DNA from: a virus
DNA length: 41,610 bases
Virus record (IMG/VR): IMGVR_UViG_3300027796_000020
Coordinates: 1-41,610 of that record
Direction: 5' to 3' (one strand)
The translations under genes were made by a program, and so were the position numbers. Under the pieces are notes generated by a model. It worked only from the letters and a program-made list of their open reading frames with translations, was not told where the DNA came from and did not search any database. Below are positions 13,427 to 20,086 of the stretch, piece by piece; position 1 is the stretch's first letter; each line of letters starts with the position of its first letter.

Positions 13427-14008
13427 ATGGCAAAACTTGACACTACTAAAATCCCTAATTTCGACACACTTTCCGATGAAGTCAAAACGGTTTTATCGGC
13501 GTTTGAAATTGATGACAAGCCCTTTGACCTTACAGGGTATGTGAAGAAAGAAGTCTTTGACGCGAAAGCGAAAGAAGCCGCTGAACATTCCAGAAAGCTC
13601 AAAGAGCGCATGACGGAAGACGAGAAAAAAGAAGAAGAACGCGCCGCAAGAGAACTCGAAAGAGACGCGCTTTTAGAATCGCTTAAAAAGGACAAGACCA
13701 CATCGGAATTAAAGGCGAAATATCTCGGACTTGGATATGACGAAGCGTTGGCGAGTGATACCGCCGCCGCCTACGCATCGGGTGATATGGAAAAAGTGTT
13801 TGCAAACCAAAGCACGTTCATCGAAAACGTGAGAAAAGCGGAACGCGCAACCAAAATCGCGGGAGACCCGAAACCCCCTGCGGGAAGCGGTAAAACGCTT
13901 GCCCCGAAGGAAAAACTAATAGAGCAGTACGAAACAGCCGTAAAAACAGGGAACCATGTTCTCGCAATGTCTTTACTGGAACAAATCAAAAATACAAAAC
14001 AGGAGTGA
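13427..14008 (+). CDS. Scaffold protein
   Basis: A 193-residue, highly charged, helical protein directly before the major capsid gene. The centre (residues 45-95) is a coiled coil (AKEAAEHSRKLKERM, EDEKKEEERAARELERDALL). A region with a capsid-side helix follows, and the end (KEKLIEQYETAVKTGNHVLA) is the type of C-terminal segment that binds the capsid protein. It resembles the GP20-type scaffold of Firmicutes siphophages and would direct prohead assembly and then leave. AAAGGAG precedes the ATG. No separate protease gene is visible. Confidence 0.85.
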   Translation: MAKLDTTKIPNFDTLSDEVKTVLSAFEIDDKPFDLTGYVKKEVFDAKAKEAAEHSRKLKERMTEDEKKEEERAARELERDALLESLKKDKTTSELKAKYLGLGYDEALASDTAAAYASGDMEKVFANQSTFIENVRKAERATKIAGDPKPPAGSGKTLAPKEKLIEQYETAVKTGNHVLAMSLLEQIKNTKQE

Positions 14009-14015
14009 AATTTAA

Positions 14016-14942
14016 ATGGCATACACAAGTCGTGAAGACCTCAATTATTTAGGACAACTTTACCTTATCGGGCAAAACCAGACACCGTTTCTGAACATGG
14101 TGGGTGGAGTGAGCGGTGGCGGCAAAACAACCACGTCCTTCAACTTCCCCATCGCACAGCCTTGGGTGTTGAGAGCCGCAGACCAATCCACGGCGGTTAA
14201 GTCGGAAGCCACGTCTATTACCGACACAACCGAAATCACCTACACTCGTTCGCAGGACTATAACACCTGCCAGATCATGAAATATCCGTATGGCGTGAGC
14301 TTTGCGAAACAATCCACATTTGGCGAAATCGCGGGTCTGTCTATTGCGGGTAATCAGCCCGTCACAGACGAGCTTTCGTTCCAGAAAGCCGCCGCCTTGA
14401 AACAGATGGCTATTGACCTTGACTTCTCTTTCTTGCAGGGAAGCTATGTCGCCAATAACGTTGCCGCGACCGTTGCGAAAACCAGAGGCATTAAGAACGC
14501 CATTACCACGAACACCGTTGCGGGTAGTGCAGGGTTGACCAGAGCTATGCTTCAAGAGTTGCTTCGTGAAATGGCAACCAACGGCGCACAGTTCGGTAAT
14601 ATGGTTCTGTTGTGCAATGCGTTCAACAAACAGATGTTGACAGACATTTACGGTTACGCCCCGGAAGACAGAAATGTTGGCGGTCTGAACATTAAGCAGA
14701 TCGAAACCGACTTCTGTATGCTCGGCGTTGTCTGGGAACCGCAGATGCCAACAAACGAAATCTATATCGTTGACATGAGCGTAATCAATCCCGTGTTCTG
14801 CCCGTATGAAGGCAAGGTTATCACAGACGTTCCGATTCCCGTCACTACGGCGAAAAAGGGCGGCTTCCTTTACACCCAAGTCGGTCTGGACTATGGTCCG
14901 GAGGAGTTCCACGGCTCGATCACAGCGCTTACCGTTTCTTAA
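14016..14942 (+). CDS. Major capsid protein (SU10-like)
   Basis: A 308-residue protein seven bases after the scaffold gene. The N-terminal part, NQTPFLNMVGG followed by a strand-rich stretch with QPWVLRAADQ, matches the SU10/DUF5309-type major capsid family, which has the HK97 fold. The segment AAALKQMAIDLDFSFLQGS corresponds to the long spine helix and NMVLLCNAFNKQML to the A-domain. The protein ends in a strand-rich tail (EFHGSITALTVS). It would form the icosahedral shell together with scaffold. Identification rests on these features, its position and its likely high expression (GGAGTGA site). Confidence 0.9.
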   Translation: MAYTSREDLNYLGQLYLIGQNQTPFLNMVGGVSGGGKTTTSFNFPIAQPWVLRAADQSTAVKSEATSITDTTEITYTRSQDYNTCQIMKYPYGVSFAKQSTFGEIAGLSIAGNQPVTDELSFQKAAALKQMAIDLDFSFLQGSYVANNVAATVAKTRGIKNAITTNTVAGSAGLTRAMLQELLREMATNGAQFGNMVLLCNAFNKQMLTDIYGYAPEDRNVGGLNIKQIETDFCMLGVVWEPQMPTNEIYIVDMSVINPVFCPYEGKVITDVPIPVTTAKKGGFLYTQVGLDYGPEEFHGSITALTVS

Positions 14943-15009
14943 ATTAAACAATGGAACGAATGACGGGTGGATAGCATCTGCCCGTCTACATTGAAAGGGG
15001 TCTATATAA

Positions 15010-16320
15010 ATGGCTGAAATCACTATTGATTACACGACAATTCGCAATCCTCAACTCAAAGAGTTTTTGGAGAACGATTTCAAAGATGTGCTGTTCGCAG
15101 TTGCAAACGGACACGACCATGACGGCACAAACTCAAAGACGCTTAGCCCCGCCGCTGTTATCGCGGCTGACAGCGTCACAACCGTTGCGATTCTTGACGC
15201 AAACGTTACCTCTCCCAAACTGGCGGCTTCATCTGTAACGACCGCAAAATTAGCGGACGATGCGGTTACGGCAGCTAAAATCGCTGACGGGACAATCGTT
15301 GTCGGCTTGATGGCTGCGAACTCCATTGATTCCGACCAGTATGTTGATGGCTCGATTGACACCGCGCATTTTGCGGCAGGTGCAGTAGATACAACCGCTT
15401 TGGGCGCAGATTGCGTTACAGGCGCGAATATCGCAGACGATCAGATTGATTCGGAACATTATGTGGCAGGGTCTATTGACGCTGAACATATTGCAGCCGA
15501 TGCAGTCACAACCGCAAAGATTCTCAATGCCAATGTGACAACCGCCAAGATTGCCGATGCAAATGTGACCAATGCGAAATTGGCTGCACTTGCGAGAGGT
15601 TCTATCAAAGTCGGTGGAGCGACAAACCTTGTCACCGACCTTGTGGCAAAAACAAGCGGACAGATTCTTGTGGGTGATGGTACTGACCTTGCGAGTGTGG
15701 CTGTTTCTGGTGACGCTACGCTTGCCTCGACTGGTGCGATTACAATCGCCAATGACGCTGTGAGCAATGCGAAACTCGCCAACATCACACGCGGTTCAAT
15801 CAAGGTTGGTGGAGTTGCCGATGCACCCACAGACCTCAACGCAAAGTCGGATGGTTATATCCTTGTCGGTGACGGTACAGATATTAAGAGCGTTGCCGTT
15901 TCTGGCGATATTACGCTTAGCAATGCAGGCGCAGTCGCAGTTGGCGCAGGTAAGATTACCACCGCCATGCTTGCTGCCACAGCAGCACCGAGTACCAAAG
16001 CCATTGTCGCTGCACACGCTGCCGCTATCCCCGTTACGGGCAATGGAAACCTTGCTCTGACGATTGCGGACGCTGCCGAAACCAACACCCTTGCAGTGCC
16101 GACCTTTGCGGGTCAAGAGATTTGCATTTCGGCTGATACGGTTGCGGGTTCGGGTTCTCGTACGGTTACGGTTGCTTCTCCCGTCAATGCGACAGGAAAC
16201 AACACGATTCTGTTCAACGCCGCAAGCGAGTTCATCATTCTTCGTGGAATTAAAGCAGGTGCAACCTTTGCATGGCGAGTGGTTGCTATTGATGGCGCAA
16301 CACTCTCCACAGTTGGATAA
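15010..16320 (+). CDS. Repetitive head-fibre or decoration protein
   Basis: A 436-residue protein between the major capsid gene and the connector genes. After a conserved start containing NGHDHDGTNSKTL come at least nine short repeats of the form (A/D)-V-T-x-A-K-(I/L)-A-(D/N) at residues 55-195. Two copies of a ~61-residue unit follow (GSIKVGG at ~197 and ~258; ILVGDGTD; SVAVSGD), then a strand-rich C-terminal domain (~335-436). This type of repeat is known from phage fibres that trimerise. The position next to the capsid gene suggests a head-attached fibre that binds host surface or mucus glycans, rather than a tail fibre. The function is inferred. Confidence 0.75.
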   Translation: MAEITIDYTTIRNPQLKEFLENDFKDVLFAVANGHDHDGTNSKTLSPAAVIAADSVTTVAILDANVTSPKLAASSVTTAKLADDAVTAAKIADGTIVVGLMAANSIDSDQYVDGSIDTAHFAAGAVDTTALGADCVTGANIADDQIDSEHYVAGSIDAEHIAADAVTTAKILNANVTTAKIADANVTNAKLAALARGSIKVGGATNLVTDLVAKTSGQILVGDGTDLASVAVSGDATLASTGAITIANDAVSNAKLANITRGSIKVGGVADAPTDLNAKSDGYILVGDGTDIKSVAVSGDITLSNAGAVAVGAGKITTAMLAATAAPSTKAIVAAHAAAIPVTGNGNLALTIADAAETNTLAVPTFAGQEICISADTVAGSGSRTVTVASPVNATGNNTILFNAASEFIILRGIKAGATFAWRVVAIDGATLSTVG

Positions 16321-16335
16321 TCTGGGGGTGAATAA

Positions 16336-16635
16336 ATGAGCCAATCCAGACAGACGGAAATCCTTGAGGACGAACTCACCAAAGGATATACAGCGGTATT
16401 GATTACCGCTACAGGGGCGCAAATCAAAACCGTTAAAGCAACAGCGGGCAAGGTTGCGAGAATCCAAGTGGTTGATGCCATTATCACGGTCACGCCCACA
16501 GATGGCTCAACCGCCGCATGGAGCGCATTGACAAGCGCAGCCGAGTTAGACCTTGGTGGAACACCAATGCAGTTCAACACAAGTATCAAACTCTCGTTCA
16601 GTGCAGCGGGTACCGCGTGGATTCTCTATAAATGA
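16336..16635 (+). CDS. Small structural protein, probable head decoration
   Basis: A 99-residue, strand-rich, low-charge protein (GYTAVLITATGAQIKTVKAT, ending in AAGTAWILYK). It lies between the fibre-like gene and the connector, with GGGGGTG as binding site. Its composition resembles the C-terminal domain of its neighbour, so it may share the same beta fold or sit on the same complex. No family is recognised. Confidence 0.6.
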   Translation: MSQSRQTEILEDELTKGYTAVLITATGAQIKTVKATAGKVARIQVVDAIITVTPTDGSTAAWSALTSAAELDLGGTPMQFNTSIKLSFSAAGTAWILYK

Positions 16636-16655
16636 CGTGAAAGTGAGGTAAACCC

Positions 16656-17198
16656 ATGACAACTGCGGACAAGTTGACGATGTTAAAGAGTTTACTCGAA
16701 ATAACAGACACAACGCAAGACACGGCTCTTGGCGTTTACCTCACTATCGCAAAAAAAGAGCTTGTGAGTTGGAGATATGGGTATTCCTCATATCCCAATA
16801 TCGCAAAAGCCGTTAATTCAGAAGATAACGATGTAAAGGTGTCCGCGAGTTTGTTTATTGAAAAATTAAATCCGACAAGCGGGACAACCTATACATTCAC
16901 CTATTCCGAGAGCGCCGAGAGTTGGCAGTATGCAAGCGCTGATGTTGAGCTTGGCGAATACGGCTTGACCTATGACGCAGACCCCATTAACGCCGAAACC
17001 ATTGCGGTTAAGTATAACGAAAATTACCTTGCGGAGTATGACATGGTTCAGGTCATGTCTTGCGTTGTGGGGTATGGGTTGATAGGCGCAGAGGGTCAGA
17101 CTTCGCACAGCGAGAACGGGATAGGACGGTCGTTTAAGTATTCTGAAATGCTCGAATATATCCACAAGAATGTTATCCCATATGTGAAAGTGGTGTAA
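16656..17198 (+). CDS. Head-tail connector (gp6-like) with an inserted domain
   Basis: A 180-residue protein. The first ~50 residues (LTMLKSLLEITDTTQDTALG, YLTIAKKELVSWRYGYSSYP) and the last ~50 (DMVQVMSCVVGYGLIGAEGQ, then TSHSENGIGRSF and the helix ending in VIPYVKVV) match the HK97 gp6/SPP1 gp15-type adaptor, which forms a ring under the portal. Family members I know run directly from one part to the other, giving ~100-110 residues. Here about 70 strand-rich residues (VKVSASLFIEKLNPTSGTTY and onward) separate them. The ATG has a GTGAGG site. Confidence 0.8.
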   Translation: MTTADKLTMLKSLLEITDTTQDTALGVYLTIAKKELVSWRYGYSSYPNIAKAVNSEDNDVKVSASLFIEKLNPTSGTTYTFTYSESAESWQYASADVELGEYGLTYDADPINAETIAVKYNENYLAEYDMVQVMSCVVGYGLIGAEGQTSHSENGIGRSFKYSEMLEYIHKNVIPYVKVV

Positions 17199-17200
17199 CC

Positions 17201-17575
17201 ATGCGGACTTGCAAAAGAAATGAGCAATCGCTTTGGTACGCAAACTATTCAAGTAAAACAGCGGCTGTTGATGTGAGTAGCAACAAAACAGGCGAATGGA
17301 CTAAAACCTATTCAACCCCCGTGAATGTAAAAGTAAATGTGCAAGGCGTTTCATCGAAATACGAAGTTGAACTGTTTGGGGTTCATGCCATAAACATGAT
17401 ACGGGTTGTTTCGGAATCCACATTGCCTATCACGGGTGAGAGCATTATATGGTTTGGAATTACGCCCCCAAGCCCCTATACAGCGACAGCGCCAAAGCAC
17501 AATTATGTGGTCGAGGGAATCCCGACCGTTCTAAATGATTTCGTTTTCTATGCCCGAAAGGTTGATGTTACTTGA
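17201..17575 (+). CDS. Head closure/joining protein
   Basis: A 124-residue beta-rich protein (SLWYANYSSKTAAVDVSSNK, NVKVNVQGVSSKYEVELFG, HAINMIRVVSES). It lies between the connector and the gp10-like protein, the usual place of the SPP1 gp16-like stopper that closes the head. The start lies two bases after the preceding stop. Similarity to the stopper family is by position and strand pattern only. Confidence 0.7.
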   Translation: MRTCKRNEQSLWYANYSSKTAAVDVSSNKTGEWTKTYSTPVNVKVNVQGVSSKYEVELFGVHAINMIRVVSESTLPITGESIIWFGITPPSPYTATAPKHNYVVEGIPTVLNDFVFYARKVDVT

Positions 17576-18066
17576 GGAAGATAACCATATCTTTGAGTGA
17601 TAAATCAATCGGACGGGCGATTAAAGAAGTCGCTAAGTATAAGCAATGGGTTGAAGAAAAGAAAAGAATTATCGTTGAACGCCTTGCTTTAGTTGGCGCA
17701 AGCGAAGCGTCCGTGAGATTCAGCGGTGCAATGTATGACGGAAACAACGATGTGGAAGTCACCGTTGAACCGATTGCGAATGGATATGCAATTAAGGCAA
17801 AAGGGCAATCGGTATTTTTTATCGAATTTGGCGCGGGCGTTTATCACAACCCAAGCGAACCATACCCCGAACCCAGACCCGCAGGGGTTGTAGGAATAGG
17901 TGAGTATGGCAAGGGCATGGGAAAGCGCACAGCGTGGGGTTACATGGACGACAGCAATAACCTTGTAATCACTCGAGGCAACCCTGCCGCAATGCCGATG
18001 TGGTACGCCACCAAAGAGATGGAACATGAAGTGCTTAGGATAGCAAGGGAGGTGTTCATGACATGA
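17572..18066 (+). CDS. HK97 gp10-like neck or tail protein
   Basis: A 164-residue protein starting at a TTG that overlaps the preceding stop. The N-terminal helix (SIGRAIKEVAKYKQWVEEKK) is followed by the family's core FIEFGAGVYHN, and later by NPAAMPMWYATKEMEHEVLR, typical of HK97 gp10-like proteins that join head and tail and help terminate the tail tube. The gene overlaps the next one by four bases (ATGA). Confidence 0.82.
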   Translation: MRKITISLSDKSIGRAIKEVAKYKQWVEEKKRIIVERLALVGASEASVRFSGAMYDGNNDVEVTVEPIANGYAIKAKGQSVFFIEFGAGVYHNPSEPYPEPRPAGVVGIGEYGKGMGKRTAWGYMDDSNNLVITRGNPAAMPMWYATKEMEHEVLRIAREVFMT

Positions 18067-18464
18067 TCGAAATCGAGAACGAACTATATAGCGGCGCATA
18101 CACAGCGTTTACAACCGCTTACTCAACGGGATATATGTCAGGCACACCCGAACCGATTCCGACAACCTTCCCTGCCGTGTTGTTCATGGAAATGGATAAC
18201 AGCACATACACCACAACGCTTGATTCCTCGGGGTTAGAAAACCACGCAACGGTAATGTACCAAGTGCAGGTAATCAGTAACGCCTCGTCCGGAAAGAAAG
18301 CCCAATGCAAAGCAATCATGGCTATCATCGACACCTATATGTTTGGCAAAGGATTCATTCGCGTGGGTTCATCCCCAATAGAACAAACAGACACCACTCA
18401 ATACTCAATGATTTCTCGGTATCGAGGAGTTGTGAGCAAAAGCAAAATAATTTATCGGAGGTAA
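18063..18464 (+). CDS. Tail completion/terminator protein
   Basis: A 133-residue protein with an alpha/beta pattern: helix, strand (TFPAVLFMEMDNST), strand (HATVMYQVQVISN), helix (KKAQCKAIMAIIDTYMF), strand (YSMISRYRGVVSK). This fits gpU-like tail terminators of siphophages. It lies directly before the tail-tube genes, as expected for a protein that caps the finished tail. Confidence 0.75.
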   Translation: MIEIENELYSGAYTAFTTAYSTGYMSGTPEPIPTTFPAVLFMEMDNSTYTTTLDSSGLENHATVMYQVQVISNASSGKKAQCKAIMAIIDTYMFGKGFIRVGSSPIEQTDTTQYSMISRYRGVVSKSKIIYRR

Positions 18465-18468
18465 TTAA

Positions 18469-18846
18469 ATGGCAATCAGTACCTATCCAATTACGCTTAA
18501 AGCGGGTGGAACAAAACTTTGCGATGTTAAAGATTTTCCCGACATTGGCGGTGCGCCTGAACAACTGGACGCAACCACTCTTTCGGACGCTTCTAAGGTT
18601 TATGTCGCGGGAATTAAAGATCAGCAAGCACTTGAGTTTACAGCAAACTATACTTCGGCGGCTCTCGCGGCAGCAAACGCCTTGACGACCACAACTGCGT
18701 TTGCGCTTGAGTTCGGCTCGGCAGGTGCAAGCGGCACATTCTCTTGGAGTGGAACTGCATCGGCGTATGTTATCGGCGCAGGGGTCAACGGCGTTGTCGA
18801 AATGAAAATCGTTGTCATCCCGTCCACTGTCATCACTAAATCCTAA
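18469..18846 (+). CDS. Major tail (tube) protein, copy 1
   Basis: A 125-residue protein preceded by CGGAGG. It has the short two-sheet tail-tube pattern and shares long blocks with the next gene: MAISTYPI, KDFPD, TTLSDASK, YVAGIKDQQALEFTANY, and AGVNGVVEMKIVV near the end. Tube proteins of this size stack as hexamer rings around the tape measure. It lacks about ten residues in the N-terminal loop relative to copy 2. Which copy makes up most of the tube cannot be told. Confidence 0.8.
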   Translation: MAISTYPITLKAGGTKLCDVKDFPDIGGAPEQLDATTLSDASKVYVAGIKDQQALEFTANYTSAALAAANALTTTTAFALEFGSAGASGTFSWSGTASAYVIGAGVNGVVEMKIVVIPSTVITKS

Positions 18847-18860
18847 AGGAGGGTATTAAC

Positions 18861-19262
18861 ATGGCTATTAGCACATATCCGATTGCGTTGTATTACGATT
18901 CAACGCCGTTAGCGACAGCCACATGGAGTTCGCTTAGCCCAATCAAGGATTTCCCTGACTTGGGCGGATCACCCGAACTATTAGACACAACCACGCTTAG
19001 TGACGCATCCAAAACATATGTTGCAGGTATCAAAGACCAACAGGCGTTAGAGTTCACGGCGAACTATGACGAAACCGTGTATGACTTGATTGCAACACTT
19101 ACAACTGAACAGGACTTTCAGCTTTGGTTTGGAACAACTGGCGCATCTGGCAAATTTGCTTTCACCGGAACGGTAATCGCATATGTTCTCGGCGCGGGAG
19201 TAAATGGTGTGGTTGAGATGAAGATTGTTGTCACACCGTCAACCGCTGTTTCGGTTGTTTAA
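18861..19262 (+). CDS. Major tail (tube) protein, copy 2
   Basis: A 133-residue paralogue of the preceding gene with a very strong AAAGGAGG site 14 bases behind its stop. The first eight residues and the block AGIKDQQALEFTANY are identical, and the segments between have diverged (YYDSTPLATATWSSL instead of KAGGTKLCDV). The duplication is old, since many synonymous and loop differences exist. Two tube proteins could form a mixed tube, or one could serve as a specialised ring at a tail end; both are inferences. Confidence 0.8.
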   Translation: MAISTYPIALYYDSTPLATATWSSLSPIKDFPDLGGSPELLDTTTLSDASKTYVAGIKDQQALEFTANYDETVYDLIATLTTEQDFQLWFGTTGASGKFAFTGTVIAYVLGAGVNGVVEMKIVVTPSTAVSVV

Positions 19263-19283
19263 TAAATAGGAGGATTATATTTA

Positions 19284-19616
19284 ATGGCACGAACATCACT
19301 TGATTTCACACACGAAGGCAAAGACTATTCTCTGGCATATACGATTGATGTTGTCAAACGGCTCGATAAATCGGGTCAGCTTGCAAAAATCGTCAACGGA
19401 GAACACCCCTTGACCATGACAGAGGAACTTTTCATTGTTGCGTTTGAAGCGAACCATTCTATGATTTCAAACAATATTCGGCGCAAAATCTATGAGGAGT
19501 TCTCGGACACAAGCGAGGACGGTTCATTGCTTGAATGTCTGCTCGAAATGATTAACGATGTTCGGGAAGCAATGGCACCAAAGGGAAACGTCAAGTGGAG
19601 GATGAATCGGGAGTAG
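19284..19616 (+). CDS. Tail assembly chaperone G
   Basis: A 110-residue helical protein in the place of lambda gpG (between tail-tube and tape-measure genes). It starts with a short strand pair (LDFTHEGKDYSLAYTIDVVK), followed by helices and an acidic middle. It should bind the tape measure during tail assembly. Near its end the heptamer G-GGA-AAC (19583-19589) allows part of the ribosomes to shift into the -1 frame and make the longer GT protein. Confidence 0.85.
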   Translation: MARTSLDFTHEGKDYSLAYTIDVVKRLDKSGQLAKIVNGEHPLTMTEELFIVAFEANHSMISNNIRRKIYEEFSDTSEDGSLLECLLEMINDVREAMAPKGNVKWRMNRE

Positions 19617-19627
19617 ATTCGTCCTCC
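19580..19627 (+). promoter_or_regulatory. Programmed -1 frameshift signal (slippery heptamer plus stem-loop)
   Basis: Two overlapping slippery heptamers in the reading frame: A-AAG-GGA (19580-19586) and G-GGA-AAC (19583-19589). After a seven-base spacer comes a 12-bp stem (GGAGGATGAATC at 19597-19608 with GATTCGTCCTCC at 19616-19627, one T-G pair) closing a seven-base loop. Frame, spacer and stem match the usual requirements for -1 frameshifting in tail chaperone genes. Confidence 0.85.
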
Positions 19628-20086
19628 GCTGAAAAGCCGCTATCCTTTGCAGACTATGCAGATCAGATGTGCCCGTTTTTTATGTCGATTGGTGTGCCGT
19701 ATCACGAATACTGGTACGGCGACTACTCACAACTCGAGCATTATAAAAAGGCATACGAGATAAAGCGAGACCGAACCAACTATGACGCTTGGCTTCAAGG
19801 TGCGTATGTGTACGAAGCTATATGCGCTGTATCGCCCGTACTCCATGCGTTTGCGCCCAAGGGAACTAAGGTTGTCCCTTATCTCAAAGAACCATACGGC
19901 ACAAAGCACGAATCAGAAGCTCCCAAAGAGAACATTGAGGAAAAAGTGGGAGCTGCAAAGTTCTTCGCCTTTGCCTCACAAATGAATCAGAAGTTTAAAA
20001 ATAGCGCGAGCGTCACTGAACGCCAACCGATAGAGAACGGTGGTGTAAATGATGGCAGAAGCGACAATAGATCAACTTCAAATTGA
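19589..20086 (+). CDS. Tail assembly chaperone T extension (made as GT by -1 frameshift)
   Basis: The open frame continues in the -1 register from the slippery site to 20086, adding ~165 residues to the first 102 of G for a ~267-residue GT protein. A GTG at 19595 is not preceded by a good binding site. The T part contains aromatic, tail-like sequence (FADYADQMCPFFMSIGVPYH, YWYGDYSQLEHYKKAYEIKR) and a charged, probably disordered end. In lambda and others, the T part recruits the tube protein to the tape measure. It overlaps the tape-measure gene by 38 bases. Confidence 0.8.
   Translation, partial: RQVEDESGVDSSSAEKPLSFADYADQMCPFFMSIGVPYHEYWYGDYSQLEHYKKAYEIKRDRTNYDAWLQGAYVYEAICAVSPVLHAFAPKGTKVVPYLKEPYGTKHESEAPKENIEEKVGAAKFFAFASQMNQKFKNSASVTERQPIENGGVNDGRSDNRSTSN

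Noticed and set aside
14049-15023. A 324-residue leftward open frame opposite the major capsid gene
   Set aside because: It is the mirror of a strongly biased capsid gene, has no binding site, and is rich in Cys, His and Arg as typical for shadow frames.
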